Below, in pieces: positions 25,301 to 34,960 of a DNA stretch of 64,000 nt. The notes under the pieces were generated by a model, which saw only the letters and a program-made list of their open reading frames with translations, did no database searches and had not been told where the DNA came from. A program made the translations under genes and the position numbers. Source of the stretch: Glutamicibacter sp. B1 (GTDB lineage Bacteria > Actinomycetota > Actinomycetes > Actinomycetales > Micrococcaceae); assembly GCF_039602135.1 (NCBI RefSeq), contig NZ_CP125942.1:3286001-3350000 (forward strand). Direction: 5' to 3'. The stretch's first letter is position 1, and every line of letters starts with the position of its first letter.

Positions 25301-27259
25301 TCAAAGTTCTCCGGGTGTCGAGGACCGCTGGGCCTTCGTCTTTGGCAGGGCAAAGCCTTCCTCCTCGTCGAGCCCATGCGGGGTTTTCTCCCAGACATGC
25401 GGAGTGCGTGCCATCTGGTACGCAGCACGCCAGGCAGCGATGGAGTGCAAGACCCAATAGGCCGGGTTCAGCACCGCGAAAACGGCCACCCTGACTCCGT
25501 AGCGGCGCCAGGACACCAGCCCCGAAACCAGAATCATCATGGCATTTCCAAAGAGCATGGTCGCCCACCCCAGACCCAGCAAACCCGTGGGAAGTTGTAG
25601 CCCGATAAACCGGACACCGACATAGGTGAAGATCGTGAACCCGAGAACCAGCGGGTATGACAAGAACGCCAGCGGAGTCCCGGCAATCAGGCCGATCATG
25701 CCCACGGCTCCCCCGAGCCCGGTGCGCTGCACGAATCGCAGGGGACGACGCATGTTGACGGCGGCCGTGATCATGTAGCCCTTGATCCACCGGGTGCGCT
25801 GCTTGATCCACGCCGGGACCTTGGAGCAGGCTTCCTCCCAGGTCGTCGAGTCGATGATCCCCACCCGGAATCCCCGCACGCTGGCGCGCAGTCCCAGATC
25901 CGCGTCCTCGGTGACATTCCACGGATCCCAGCCGCCGAGCTCACGCAGCTGCGCAGAGCGGAAATGATTCGACGTGCCGCCCAGCGGCAGCGGGATGCCG
26001 GTGCCCTCCATGCCAGGCAGCATGGAGTCGAACCAGTGCGAGTATTCCACAGCAAACATCCTGGTGAGCACGTTGTGCTCGGCATTGAAGTAATTCAAGG
26101 CCGCCTGGACGCACACCAGCGGTCGGGCGGTGGGATCCACGTCGCGCCGGAGTCTTTCATCCTCGCGGAAAGCAGCAATGGCCAGTCGCAGCTGGTCCGG
26201 TTCGGGGCGGTCCTCGGCATCGTAGATCACGCAGAACTCGCCGCTGGACAGCGCCAGCCCGTAATTGCAGGCGCGGGGCTTGGTTTGTGGCACGCCTCGG
26301 GGCACCACCAGGATCCGCACGTTCATTGGCGGAGCTGCGGCCTTGGCGGCCGCGATCGTTTCCGCGTCATCCTCCTCCAGCAGCAGGAGGACTTCGAGCT
26401 TGGAGCGGGGGTAGTCCAGCGCCCCGATATTATCCAGCAGCTTCGCGATGATATTGGCCTCGTGGAAGGCCGGGATCAAGATGGTGTAGACCGGCAATTC
26501 ATCATCCGGGATGCGTCCACCGCTATCGACGGCGACCCCCAGATCCTTGCGCCACCGCTGTAGCAGGCGCGCGCCCAGGCGTTCGCGGGCCCGCTGGATC
26601 GGGGCGTTGATGCTGGCCAGCGTCTTGAACAGGATGCTGGAGGCGAAACTGATATTCGCGATGAACAGCACAATGATCAACGTAAGCCGCACGTCGAGGA
26701 GCAAACCGGCGGCCAGCGCCGCGGCGAGCAGCACAGGCAGCACTTTCTGCCAAGTGGTCAGCGCCACGCGCGCTGACGCCGAGGGCTCCTCGGCGGAGAG
26801 CTTATCGGAGGCGTCATAGAGCATTTCTCGGCGGAACGCGGACTGCAGCGCCTGCTGCATGTCCCAGTCGGTGGTCGCCACAACCCGCACCGGTGTGCCC
26901 AGGCGCTCTTCGGCTTCGGCCAGCATCAGCTCGGTCGGACGCTCGCAGGTGACGATGACCGTGCTCTCGCCCTCGCAACGGTAGGGCAGCCATGTGGAGG
27001 ACAGTGCCCAGGTGTGGTCGAGTTGCACCAGCAGATCCAGTTGCGGCGGATCTGCCACCAGGTCCACCAATTCGGTCTGCCATTGCGCGGCAAGCACCCG
27101 GTACATCGCGCGGCGGTCGACCGAGCCATTGAGCAGCAGGTGGCGGCCCAGCCGGCCGCCTTCGCGGCGCTGGTCCGCCAAGGCGCGGTCGATCGCCGCT
27201 TGATCCACCAGGCCATGCTCGATCAGCAACTGCCCCAGAGGCATGGAGGGAGTATTCAT
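25301..27259 (-). CDS. Family-2 glycosyltransferase (exopolysaccharide synthase) with N-terminal MshEN c-di-GMP-binding motif
   Basis: The 652-residue protein begins with a cytoplasmic MshEN/GspE_N domain. Residues 7-30 and 36-59 are two 24-residue repeats of the pattern LGxxLxxxGxVx..LxxQ separated by exactly five residues, the known layout of the c-di-GMP-binding MshEN motif. Two membrane helices (~170-215) precede a processive GT2 domain with IPAFHEANII, YDAEDRPEPDQL, TEDADLG and QRTRWIKG (the Q-x-x-R-W motif of cellulose/hyaluronan-type synthases). Three or four C-terminal helices follow. This matches NfrB-type synthases in which c-di-GMP turns on polymer synthesis. The start overlaps the upstream gene stop (ATGA); it is the third gene of the operon. 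Confidence 0.86.
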   Translation of the reverse strand: MNTPSMPLGQLLIEHGLVDQAAIDRALADQRREGGRLGRHLLLNGSVDRRAMYRVLAAQWQTELVDLVADPPQLDLLVQLDHTWALSSTWLPYRCEGESTVIVTCERPTELMLAEAEERLGTPVRVVATTDWDMQQALQSAFRREMLYDASDKLSAEEPSASARVALTTWQKVLPVLLAAALAAGLLLDVRLTLIIVLFIANISFASSILFKTLASINAPIQRARERLGARLLQRWRKDLGVAVDSGGRIPDDELPVYTILIPAFHEANIIAKLLDNIGALDYPRSKLEVLLLLEEDDAETIAAAKAAAPPMNVRILVVPRGVPQTKPRACNYGLALSSGEFCVIYDAEDRPEPDQLRLAIAAFREDERLRRDVDPTARPLVCVQAALNYFNAEHNVLTRMFAVEYSHWFDSMLPGMEGTGIPLPLGGTSNHFRSAQLRELGGWDPWNVTEDADLGLRASVRGFRVGIIDSTTWEEACSKVPAWIKQRTRWIKGYMITAAVNMRRPLRFVQRTGLGGAVGMIGLIAGTPLAFLSYPLVLGFTIFTYVGVRFIGLQLPTGLLGLGWATMLFGNAMMILVSGLVSWRRYGVRVAVFAVLNPAYWVLHSIAAWRAAYQMARTPHVWEKTPHGLDEEEGFALPKTKAQRSSTPGEL

Positions 27260-28947
27260 CAGTCGTTCCTTTGCAACACGGCATGCGTGGGTGAGCTGTA
27301 GACGGTGTGGTAGTGCGCCCGGACTGCCGGCAGCCTGGTCAACGCCTGATCCACAAGATCCACCGGGCCCGAGTTGATGGCGGATCCTTCCTCCTCGACG
27401 TTCAGCAGTATCCAGCGTGCGTGCGCTGCCGGATTGGCCAGGGCCTGGTCGAACAAATCACCCGAGGCCCGCAGGTAGATCTGCGAGATGTCGATCCCCA
27501 GCAGTGGAATGACCGAATTGCCACGCGCGCTCTCATCGATCAGCACCGACCCGCCGTCGTAGTGCTCGGAGAGCCAGCGCGCGGCCTCGGTGGAGTAGCG
27601 AGTCGAGTCCCGGCTCATCTGCGCCTCGGCCAGCACGGGGACACGAGCTATCGGCCCATTGGCCCACCAGTTGGCCTGCAGCACGGTCGCGACCAGCAGC
27701 ATCCCGGCCAGCACCGCCCTTGCCCGGTGCGCCGGAAAGCGCGCGAATACCCGGTCCACAGCCAACGCGGCGGCCACCAGATACAGCGGCATGGCGGTCA
27801 TCGCAAAGCGGTTATTCCACCAGGTGCTCGGCAAGGAGTGGGCGTTGTTGATGGCGGTCTGGCCCATGTACATGCTGAGTACCGCGAAGACGTAGGCGCT
27901 GGCGGTCAGCCAGAATACCAGTCCGGCCGTCGACAAGCGCCAGCGGTAGGCGGCCAGGAGCAATCCGGCGCCCGCCAAGACCAGCAGCAGCGTCCCCGCG
28001 GTTCCCAGCACCGAGGCGTGGAAGGTCACCAGGGTCAATCCGAGGTTTCCCTTGGTGGGCAGCAGGCCGCTGCCGCTAATGGAAGACTGCTGCGCGCTGG
28101 CCGAATACTGGCCGAACATGAACTCCAGCGGATCGCCATAAATGCCCCAGTTGTAGGCGAGCCACCACAGCACCGACAATGCCGGGATCCAGGCGAATCC
28201 GGCGCCCATGATCATGACCTGGCGCAACGAGCGGGTGCGCCTGATGGTCACCAGGATCACGAAAATGGTCCCGGTCAGCGCCAGCATCCAGCCCTCGTAG
28301 CGGGAGAGCATGGCCGCGGCCGTAGGCAGGCCAGCGAAGATGGCCAGCTCCCCTGCACTCATGCGCCGCGTGCCCAGCGCCCACCGGGTGAGACCGGCGA
28401 GCGCCGCAACGAGAAAGAGCAGGAGCACCGGTTCGGTGAGCGCGGTGGTGTACAGATACAGCACGCTGGGGTTCGCGACGAGCATCAGGACCATGGCCAG
28501 CCTCCCGGCACGCCCGATACCGAGCCTGGCCACAATGCGGTAGAGGCCGGCCGCGGTGCCGGCCAGCGAGAAGCTGCCCAGCAGCGCGGCGGCCCACCCC
28601 GAATGGAACAGCGGATCGAGCTGGACCAGCGGCACCAGCAGCAGGTGCGGCACCGGGAGCCACACGGTGCCCAGCTGGGCGAAGCCCGGAGCCATGGAAT
28701 CAACGATGCGCCGGGCGATCGTCAGGTGGCTCTGAGCATCCGAATAGGCCAACGCCCAGCCGGTGCTGACGGTATATACGCTGGCCCCAAGGGACACTGC
28801 CAGCACGAAGCCGGCGATCAGCAGGGTGCCGGGGACCTTGCGGTCCTCCGGCGGCGCATCCAGCAGTTGCCAGGCGCGCCGCCAGCCGCGCAGTGCGGAC
28901 CGAACTGGCGCCACCGGTGCGGTGGCCGCCGCGGAACTAGAGCTCAT
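27259..28947 (-). CDS. GT-C membrane glycosyltransferase (ArnT/PMT-like)
   Basis: The 562-residue protein has about 11-12 membrane helices. The first extracytoplasmic loop, WALAYSDAQSHLTIARRIVDS, carries the acidic residues of GT-C enzymes that use polyprenyl-phosphate sugars, and LTEPVLLLFLVAALAG is another conserved helix. A soluble C-terminal domain (~150 residues) lies outside. The ATG MSSSSAAATAP is chosen because it overlaps the end of the BcsB-like gene by 11 bp; the frame is open for 32 more codons into that gene. It probably decorates, or adds sugars to, the polymer made by the GT2 enzyme in the same operon. Substrate unknown. Confidence 0.78.
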   Translation of the reverse strand: MSSSSAAATAPVAPVRSALRGWRRAWQLLDAPPEDRKVPGTLLIAGFVLAVSLGASVYTVSTGWALAYSDAQSHLTIARRIVDSMAPGFAQLGTVWLPVPHLLLVPLVQLDPLFHSGWAAALLGSFSLAGTAAGLYRIVARLGIGRAGRLAMVLMLVANPSVLYLYTTALTEPVLLLFLVAALAGLTRWALGTRRMSAGELAIFAGLPTAAAMLSRYEGWMLALTGTIFVILVTIRRTRSLRQVMIMGAGFAWIPALSVLWWLAYNWGIYGDPLEFMFGQYSASAQQSSISGSGLLPTKGNLGLTLVTFHASVLGTAGTLLLVLAGAGLLLAAYRWRLSTAGLVFWLTASAYVFAVLSMYMGQTAINNAHSLPSTWWNNRFAMTAMPLYLVAAALAVDRVFARFPAHRARAVLAGMLLVATVLQANWWANGPIARVPVLAEAQMSRDSTRYSTEAARWLSEHYDGGSVLIDESARGNSVIPLLGIDISQIYLRASGDLFDQALANPAAHARWILLNVEEEGSAINSGPVDLVDQALTRLPAVRAHYHTVYSSPTHAVLQRND

Positions 28948-30886
28948 CGTGGGCGGCAGATGGGGCGGCTGCCTTCGCCTCGGCTTCCGCCTGCGCCCGC
29001 GCCTTGCGGTTGGTGCGTCGGTATACCAGGGCGCCGGCAGCACCGAGCCCTACCAGCACGGCCAGTCCGCCGACGGCCCACCACCCATAAATCCGGTAGT
29101 CATCGGTGCGCGATGGCTGGGGTACGACGGAATTGCTTTCCAGCAGCACCGGTTCAGCATTCGGCTGGGCGATGAGCAGATTGCGCGAGAGCGCGGACCA
29201 TCCGCCTTCGGAAGCGAGCACCTGGTGGGCCAGGTCGGCGTAGAGCGAGCTGACACCGGTCCGCGATTCCTCGGCCGCGCCGGTGGCATCATCCGGGGCC
29301 CAGCCACCGGCGGCCAGGATGGTGCGCGAGTTGCTGGTAAATGCCTGCAGTGCCGCGTATGGCGCCTCGGTGCCGACCCCGGCAGAGAGCATCTGCGCGT
29401 CGATGGTGCGCATTGCCTCCAGGCGCAGTGGCGCACCCAGCTCATTGATGGTGTCCGCCGAGGCCCCGACGACAATAGCGCTGAGCGGGGAGGACGCCAC
29501 CTCCTCTTCTGGCAGCAGCGTGACCTGCAGCGGAACACCACTGGCCTGCTGCAGGGAGGCCAAGAGACCCGTGGCCAGCAGGTAGGCGTCGGATGGTTCC
29601 GCGGACTGGCCAAGTGCCAGGCCGATCTGGCCTGAAGCGGCCTGGGGCAGCATCTCGAAGCCTTGGGTCGTGCCGGTGCCGTAGGCCGGGGTGATCGAGC
29701 TGGCCGCGCCGTCAAGGTGCACCTGGACCGGCAGCGATCCGGCCGTGCGGCATTCGGCTCCGACAGCCGCGGCATCCAGCTGGATCCGCAGGCCGTTGCG
29801 CCCCTTCACCAGGCTTTCGGGCACGGCTATGTCGGTGTTGATGGAGGTGTCCTGTGCATCCAGCACGGAGGAACTCACCAGGCTGTCGTTCCAGTACACG
29901 TTCAATGCCGCCTCGGCACTGCGCGGGAGCGCGCTGTGCGTTCCCTCGAGGTGGATCTGCACGCTGTTCATGCTGGCGCCGAAGTCGGCTTCGTCAACCC
30001 CGGTATACAGCGAGGACTGCCCGTATCCTTCCAACCGTGGATTCTCAAGCCCCAGATCCTTCAGGCTCAATTCCTCGGGTGGCGCCCATCGCACCGGCTC
30101 GTCCGGCGTGACTTCGGCGGTGGTCTCGGTGCCGGTGGCAAGGCTAATGGCCTCCGTGCGCAGCACCGAGTCCAACCCCGCAAATTCCTGTGCATCCCCG
30201 GACACGGTCAGGGTCGTGCCCGCCCGGTCCAGCTTCAGCTTCAGTTTCCCGCCCGCTGCGTCGAAGCGAACCGTCAGATCAGGGTTCTTGGCTTCCCAGG
30301 ACACATCGGCATCGCTGAATGCCGTGGCGATCGCCGGGACAGCGGTCATCGCGGCCGCTGCGGACTGGTCGGCAGCCTGGATGGCAACGCGCTTCGGGGA
30401 CATGGCGAAGAACTGGGCGATCGACTGCGGGGCGGCCGCTTCGCCCTCGACCTTGATGCGCAGGTCGGATAGGCTGACCTCTTCGGGTTGCGCTGTCAGG
30501 CAACGCCCGGCAGCGTCCTCCGGGACCCATCTTGCGCCCACGCTCAGGCGGCCGTCACTTGCCCCGTCCGCCAACAACGTGCGCGCCGACTCATCCAGGT
30601 CGATCGCGAACTCTCCTGCCTGTTGCGCTGGGAAGGTCTTGAGAATCTTCTGGCCGACACGCAGCTGGATTTCTCCACTGCTGGCGGTGGTCTCGATCAG
30701 CCCCTGTACCGAACGCGGGCTTTGCCCTTCGGGAATAGCCACGGAACTCGAAGCCCACGCCCCGGTATCACTGGTGGACGCCGGGTTGGAAACGGTCAAT
30801 GTTTCGTCGGCTGCAGCTGGTCCCAGCGGCTGAAAGACGAGGAGGACGCTGGCGGCCAGGGCCAGCGCGTAATGGGAACGGGGCAA
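28937..30886 (-). CDS. BcsB-like exported polysaccharide-synthase subunit
   Basis: The 649-residue protein has a signal peptide (residues 1-26, ending PAAADE), a long exported region with jelly-roll-like beta content, and one C-terminal helix at ~600-621 (WWAVGGLAVLVGLGAAGALV) before a basic, Ala/Lys-rich tail. This is the topology of BcsB, the partner that guides nascent cellulose out of the membrane next to the BcsA synthase. Segments such as SLYTGVDEADFGASMNSVQI and LRIQLDAAAVGAECR resemble the BcsB carbohydrate-binding repeats. It is the first gene of the operon with the GT-C and GT2 enzymes. The assignment as BcsB family is by architecture and context. Confidence 0.68.
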   Translation of the reverse strand: MPRSHYALALAASVLLVFQPLGPAAADETLTVSNPASTSDTGAWASSSVAIPEGQSPRSVQGLIETTASSGEIQLRVGQKILKTFPAQQAGEFAIDLDESARTLLADGASDGRLSVGARWVPEDAAGRCLTAQPEEVSLSDLRIKVEGEAAAPQSIAQFFAMSPKRVAIQAADQSAAAAMTAVPAIATAFSDADVSWEAKNPDLTVRFDAAGGKLKLKLDRAGTTLTVSGDAQEFAGLDSVLRTEAISLATGTETTAEVTPDEPVRWAPPEELSLKDLGLENPRLEGYGQSSLYTGVDEADFGASMNSVQIHLEGTHSALPRSAEAALNVYWNDSLVSSSVLDAQDTSINTDIAVPESLVKGRNGLRIQLDAAAVGAECRTAGSLPVQVHLDGAASSITPAYGTGTTQGFEMLPQAASGQIGLALGQSAEPSDAYLLATGLLASLQQASGVPLQVTLLPEEEVASSPLSAIVVGASADTINELGAPLRLEAMRTIDAQMLSAGVGTEAPYAALQAFTSNSRTILAAGGWAPDDATGAAEESRTGVSSLYADLAHQVLASEGGWSALSRNLLIAQPNAEPVLLESNSVVPQPSRTDDYRIYGWWAVGGLAVLVGLGAAGALVYRRTNRKARAQAEAEAKAAAPSAAHDEL

Positions 30887-31249
30887 AGCTACTCCTGGGT
30901 TTTCTGCCCGGGCGCCTCGGCCCGGGCTGGCAGATGGGTCCTGGGCAGAGAATCGGTATCCAAGCGCGCAGGCAATCGTTGCTTGTCGTCATGTTGAGGC
31001 GCGACAAGAGTGTTGAGGGTCGAGCATCGGTAGTTCACAGCTTCCTTGATCAAGGAGGCAGCAGGACCCTGGCTCCAGAACAGCGCTGTGGTCAGCGACT
31101 CGCGTTGGGTCTGCGGTCTTCATCCTACCCTAGTCAACAGCGCGTTCATGCCCAGCCAGCGTGGGCCATCGGATGGGCGCCGCAAGCTGTGGCGTGTAGT
31201 CGCCGAGCAGCTTGCGCCATCTCCTGGGCAGGAATGTTATTCCTTCCTA
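30887..31249. other. Intergenic region between the exopolysaccharide operon and glyA
   Basis: It contains no convincing gene. A 7-bp hairpin (GCCCGGG/CCCGGGC, 30906-30927) lies about 20 bp upstream of the BcsB-like start. The promoter of the exopolysaccharide operon should be here, but no clear boxes were identified. No glycine riboswitch pattern was found on the glyA side. Confidence 0.4.
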
Positions 31250-31302
31250 TTGACTCATCAGGATTCGGCTCATAGCCTTGTCATGAACTCTTGATATATC
31301 AG
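31250..31302 (+). promoter_or_regulatory. glyA promoter with downstream operator CTTGATATATCAG
   Basis: The -35 box TTGACT (31250-31255) and the -10 box TAGCCT (31273-31278) are 17 bp apart. The near-palindrome CTTGATATATCAG (31290-31302) follows just after the expected transcription start, a place suited to a repressor. The same 13-bp word, with one change, occurs at the equivalent place before fchA. TGATATATCA resembles sites of GntR-family regulators. Confidence 0.6.
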
Positions 31303-31334
31303 TTGTCTGCAATTCATACATTAGGGAGCAATCG

Positions 31335-32651
31335 TTGATCAGCACCCAGGATCTATCCATCAGCTCATTGACCGAAGACCTCAGCACGCTGGACCCGGAG
31401 GTCGCGCAGCGCATCGACGCTGAACTGGCTCGCCAGCAGCGCGGTCTGGAAATGATTGCCTCGGAGAACCACACCGCTCAGGCTGTTATGCAGGCTCAGG
31501 GTTCGGTACTGACCAACAAGTACGCTGAAGGCTACCCAGGTCGCCGCTACTACGGTGGCTGCGAAGAGGTCGACGTCATTGAGACCCTGGCCATCGAGCG
31601 CATCAAGGAACTGTTTGGTGCAGGTTTCGCCAACGTTCAGCCTCACTCCGGTGCCCAGGCTAACGCTTCGGTCTACCACGCACTGGTTCGCCCAGGCGAC
31701 ACCGTGCTGGGTCTGAACCTGGCACACGGTGGACACCTGACCCACGGCATGAAGCTGAACTTCTCCGGTCGCCTGTTCAACATCGTTCCTTACGGTGTGA
31801 ACGAAGAGACCAACCTGGTGGACATGGACGAGGTCGAGCGCCTGGCCGTAGAGCACCAACCAAAGATGATCGTGGCAGGCTGGTCGGCCTACCCACGTCA
31901 GCTGGACTTCAAGCGATTCCGCGAGATCGCTGACAAGGTCGGCGCTTACCTGTTCGTGGATATGGCACACTTCGCAGGTCTGGTTGCAGCTGGTCTGCAC
32001 CCATCGCCAGTGCCACACGCACACGTGGTTACCTCGACCACCCACAAGACCCTCGCCGGTCCTCGTGGCGGCATCATCCTGTCCAACGACGCTGAAATCG
32101 CCAAGAAGCTGAACTCCGCAGTCTTCCCAGGCCAGCAGGGCGGCCCGCTGGAGCACGTCATCGCAGGTAAGGCAGTAGCCTTCAAGATCGCTGCTTCCGA
32201 AGAGTTCAAGGAACGTCAGCAGCGCACCTTAGCTGGCTCCCGCATTCTTGCTGAGCGTCTGAACCAGGAAGATGTTGCAGCTAAGGGCATCAGCGTGCTG
32301 ACCGGTGGCACCGATGTGCATCTGGTCCTGGTTGACCTTCGCAACTCGGAGCTCGACGGCCAGCAAGCCGAGGATCTGCTGGCGCAGGTGGAGATCACGG
32401 TGAACCGCAACGCGGTGCCATTCGATCCACGCCCGCCGATGACTACCTCGGGTCTGCGTATTGGTACCCCAGCATTGGCCACCCGTGGCTTCTCGGAGGC
32501 GGCATTCGCTGAGGTAGCTGAGATCATTGCTCAGACTCTGATCGCAGGTGCCGACGGCAATACCGCTGCCCTTCCAGAGCTGAAGGACCGTGTTCTGAAG
32601 CTCGCCGAGGCGCACCCACTGTACCCGGACCTGGCTAAGGTTTCCGAGTAA
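31335..32651 (+). CDS. glyA: Serine hydroxymethyltransferase
   Basis: The 438-residue enzyme interconverts glycine plus methylene-THF with serine plus THF. Family signatures include [55 protein letters not shown] and the PLP lysine Lys238 in [12 protein letters not shown]. The start is a TTG with AGGGAG six bases upstream. Codon choice is strongly biased to a few preferred codons, a sign of high expression. It heads a unit with an aminotransferase and a 2-hydroxyacid dehydrogenase, which suggests that the serine made here goes on to hydroxypyruvate and glycerate. A shared operator links it with fchA-folD. It may be a catabolic copy besides a housekeeping one elsewhere. Confidence 0.95.
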   Translation: MISTQDLSISSLTEDLSTLDPEVAQRIDAELARQQRGLEMIASENHTAQAVMQAQGSVLTNKYAEGYPGRRYYGGCEEVDVIETLAIERIKELFGAGFANVQPHSGAQANASVYHALVRPGDTVLGLNLAHGGHLTHGMKLNFSGRLFNIVPYGVNEETNLVDMDEVERLAVEHQPKMIVAGWSAYPRQLDFKRFREIADKVGAYLFVDMAHFAGLVAAGLHPSPVPHAHVVTSTTHKTLAGPRGGIILSNDAEIAKKLNSAVFPGQQGGPLEHVIAGKAVAFKIAASEEFKERQQRTLAGSRILAERLNQEDVAAKGISVLTGGTDVHLVLVDLRNSELDGQQAEDLLAQVEITVNRNAVPFDPRPPMTTSGLRIGTPALATRGFSEAAFAEVAEIIAQTLIAGADGNTAALPELKDRVLKLAEAHPLYPDLAKVSE

Positions 32652-32766
32652 CTTCTTCTTCGGAAGAGGCGGGCCCGGAAGGCGGAAACATTCGCCGTCC
32701 GCGGCTTCACCATGGAATCCGCGCAGCAGCCCTGCGCCCACTCCCAACCAACGAAGGATCTACACT

Positions 32767-33963
32767 ATGCAACAACTGGCACAACGCCTTGACCGGCTTG
32801 GCACCGAGACGGCATTCAGCGTGGCACAGGCCGCCGCGGCTTGGAAGGCCAAGGGCAACCGCGTCTACCCGTTCCACCTGGGCGACATCAACATCCCCAC
32901 CGCGCCGCACATTGTCGAGGCCATGAGCCAGGCCATTTCCGAGGGCTACACCGGCTACTGCCCAGGCCCCGGCATCCCGCAGCTGCGAGAAGCCCTGGCC
33001 CATGACATCGGCTCCCGGCGCGGCATGGAATTCACTGCCGACAACGTGGTGGTCATGACCGGCGGCAAGCCGGTGATCACCAAGTTCCTGCAGGCAGTGA
33101 TGGATCCGGGACAGGAAGTGCTGTACCCGAACCCCGGATTCCCGATCTACGAATCCCAGATCGAGTACCTCGGCGGCACCGCTGTGCCATATAACTACGT
33201 GCCCACCGAGTCGGGCTTCGCCATCGACCTGGAGCAGGTGCGCGCCTCGATCACCGAGAACACCACGGCGATCATCTACAACGACCTGCAGAACCCGATT
33301 TCCGCCGAATCCACGGCCGCCGAACGCGAAGCCGTGGCCCAGCTGGCCATCGAGCACGACCTCTGGGTGCTCTCCGACGAGGCCTACTTCGAAACCCGCT
33401 ACGAGGGAGCGTCCAGCTCCATCGCCGCGCTTCCGGGAATGGCCGAGCGCACCGTCATCCTCTACACCTTCAGCAAGAAGTTCGCGATGACCGGCTCCCG
33501 CCTTGGCTGCGCCGTGGCACCGCTTGAGATCGCCCAGGTGATGAGCAAGCTGAATACCAACGACGAGTCCTGCACCACCCACTATGTGCAGTGGGCGGGC
33601 ATCGCCGCGCTGACCGGGCCACAAGAACCGGTCCAAGAAATGCTCGACACCCTCAAGGAACGCCGCGACGTCGCCTGCGAGATCGTGAACTCGATCCCGG
33701 GCTTCAGCGTCGCCGTGCCGCAGTCCACCTTCTACCTGTTCCCGGATGTCACCGAGGCCATGGAGCGCAAGGGATTCACCGACGTCGGCGACTTCGCCAC
33801 CGCAGCCCTTGAGAACACCGGCGTCTCCTTCTGCACCCGCGAGCACTTCGGCCGCCGCCTGCCCGGCGAGAAGCGCCAGTACATCCGCTTGGCCTACTCG
33901 GGCATTGAAACCGAGGACATCCGCGAGGGCCTGGGCCGGCTGCGCGATTGGATCGCGGCGTAA
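32767..33963 (+). CDS. Class I/II PLP-dependent aminotransferase
   Basis: The 398-residue protein shows the fold-type I aspartate-aminotransferase layout: GYTGYCPGPGIPQLREALA, the N-P signature IYNDLQNPISAES, DEAYFETRYEG and the PLP lysine in TFSKKFAMTGSRLG. GAAGGA precedes the ATG. The acceptor is unknown. Its place between glyA and a 2-hydroxyacid dehydrogenase suggests serine-glyoxylate or serine-pyruvate transamination giving hydroxypyruvate; this is inference. It overlaps the next gene by one base. Confidence 0.83.
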   Translation: MQQLAQRLDRLGTETAFSVAQAAAAWKAKGNRVYPFHLGDINIPTAPHIVEAMSQAISEGYTGYCPGPGIPQLREALAHDIGSRRGMEFTADNVVVMTGGKPVITKFLQAVMDPGQEVLYPNPGFPIYESQIEYLGGTAVPYNYVPTESGFAIDLEQVRASITENTTAIIYNDLQNPISAESTAAEREAVAQLAIEHDLWVLSDEAYFETRYEGASSSIAALPGMAERTVILYTFSKKFAMTGSRLGCAVAPLEIAQVMSKLNTNDESCTTHYVQWAGIAALTGPQEPVQEMLDTLKERRDVACEIVNSIPGFSVAVPQSTFYLFPDVTEAMERKGFTDVGDFATAALENTGVSFCTREHFGRRLPGEKRQYIRLAYSGIETEDIREGLGRLRDWIAA

Positions 33964-34922
33964 TGGCGAAGGTAGTCGTCACCGGGCGGATCCCGGAAGC
34001 CGCGCTGGACAAGCTGCGCGCCGAGCACGAGGTCGATGCGTGGGACGGCGAGCAGTCGATCTCCCGCGCAGGGCTGCTGGCCAAGGTGTCGGGGGCCGAT
34101 GCCCTGGTCACCTTGCTGACCGAGCGCGTGGATGCGGAACTGCTGGACGCCGCAGGAGAACAGCTGAAGGTGGTCTCCAATGTCGCCGTCGGCTACGACA
34201 ACATTGTCGTGGCCGACTGCTCCGCCCGTGGAGTGCGCGCCACCAACACCCCGGGAGTGCTGACCGAGGCCACCGCGGATATCGCCTTCGGCCTGATCCT
34301 CATGGCCACCCGGCGCCTGGGCGAAGGCGAACGACTGATCCGCTCCGGAACCCCCTGGAAATGGGGCATGTTCTTCCTTCTCGGCTCCAGCCTGCAGGGC
34401 AAGACCCTGGGCGTGGTGGGCATGGGCGGCATCGGCCAGGCCACCGCCCGCCGGGCCAAGGCCTTCGGCATGGAGGTGGTCTACCAGTCGCGCAGCGAGA
34501 TCGATCCGGCAATCGCCGCCGAATTGGGTGCCCGCCGGGTGGAGCTCGATGAGCTGCTGGCGATCTCCGATGTCGTCTCGCTGCACTGCCCCTACGGCCC
34601 GAACACCCATCACCTGATCGGGGCGGAGCAGCTGGCGGCGATGAAGCCGGAAGCCTATCTAGTCAACACCGCCCGCGGCCCGATCGTGGACGAAGCAGCG
34701 CTGGCGCAGGCCCTGCGCGACGGCGTTATCGCCGGCGCCGGGCTGGACGTCTTCGAGAAGGAGCCAGCGCTCCACCCGGACCTGCTGGAGCTGGAGAACG
34801 TGGCGCTGGTGCCGCATCTGGGCTCATCGACCGTGGAAACGCGAACCGCGATGGCGGTGCTGGCCTGCGAGAACACGCTGGCGGTGCTGCGCGGCGAGGA
34901 TCCTGCCACCCCGGTGAACTAG
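33963..34922 (+). CDS. D-isomer-specific 2-hydroxyacid dehydrogenase (glyoxylate/hydroxypyruvate reductase type)
   Basis: The 319-residue enzyme has the NAD(P)-binding motif LGVVGMGGIGQATARRAK, the substrate-binding VSNVAVGYDNI, the catalytic Arg in NTARGPIVDEAAL, the Glu in DVFEKEPALHP and the His in LVPHLGSS. It starts at ATG overlapping the aminotransferase stop (TAATG). The closest functional group is glyoxylate/hydroxypyruvate reductase, which fits a pathway glycine, serine, hydroxypyruvate, D-glycerate with the two genes before it. A perfect hairpin with T5 ends the operon. Confidence 0.88.
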   Translation: MAKVVVTGRIPEAALDKLRAEHEVDAWDGEQSISRAGLLAKVSGADALVTLLTERVDAELLDAAGEQLKVVSNVAVGYDNIVVADCSARGVRATNTPGVLTEATADIAFGLILMATRRLGEGERLIRSGTPWKWGMFFLLGSSLQGKTLGVVGMGGIGQATARRAKAFGMEVVYQSRSEIDPAIAAELGARRVELDELLAISDVVSLHCPYGPNTHHLIGAEQLAAMKPEAYLVNTARGPIVDEAALAQALRDGVIAGAGLDVFEKEPALHPDLLELENVALVPHLGSSTVETRTAMAVLACENTLAVLRGEDPATPVN

Positions 34923-34960
34923 GCGCCGTCCCGCGCGGGACAGCACGGCGGAATTCCAAG

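Noticed and set aside
27307..29175. Long open frame on the plus strand opposite the GT-C and GT2 genes
   Set aside because: It lies antisense to well-supported genes; its Gln/His/Arg/Gly-rich composition is typical of a high-GC shadow frame.
30887..31334. Glycine or THF riboswitch before glyA
   Set aside because: No tandem glycine aptamer or THF motif was recognisable; a promoter with an operator explains the region better.
32707..33846. 379-codon minus-strand frame opposite the aminotransferase gene
   Set aside because: Low-complexity His/Val/Gly/Asp composition and complete overlap with an enzyme gene having clear motifs.
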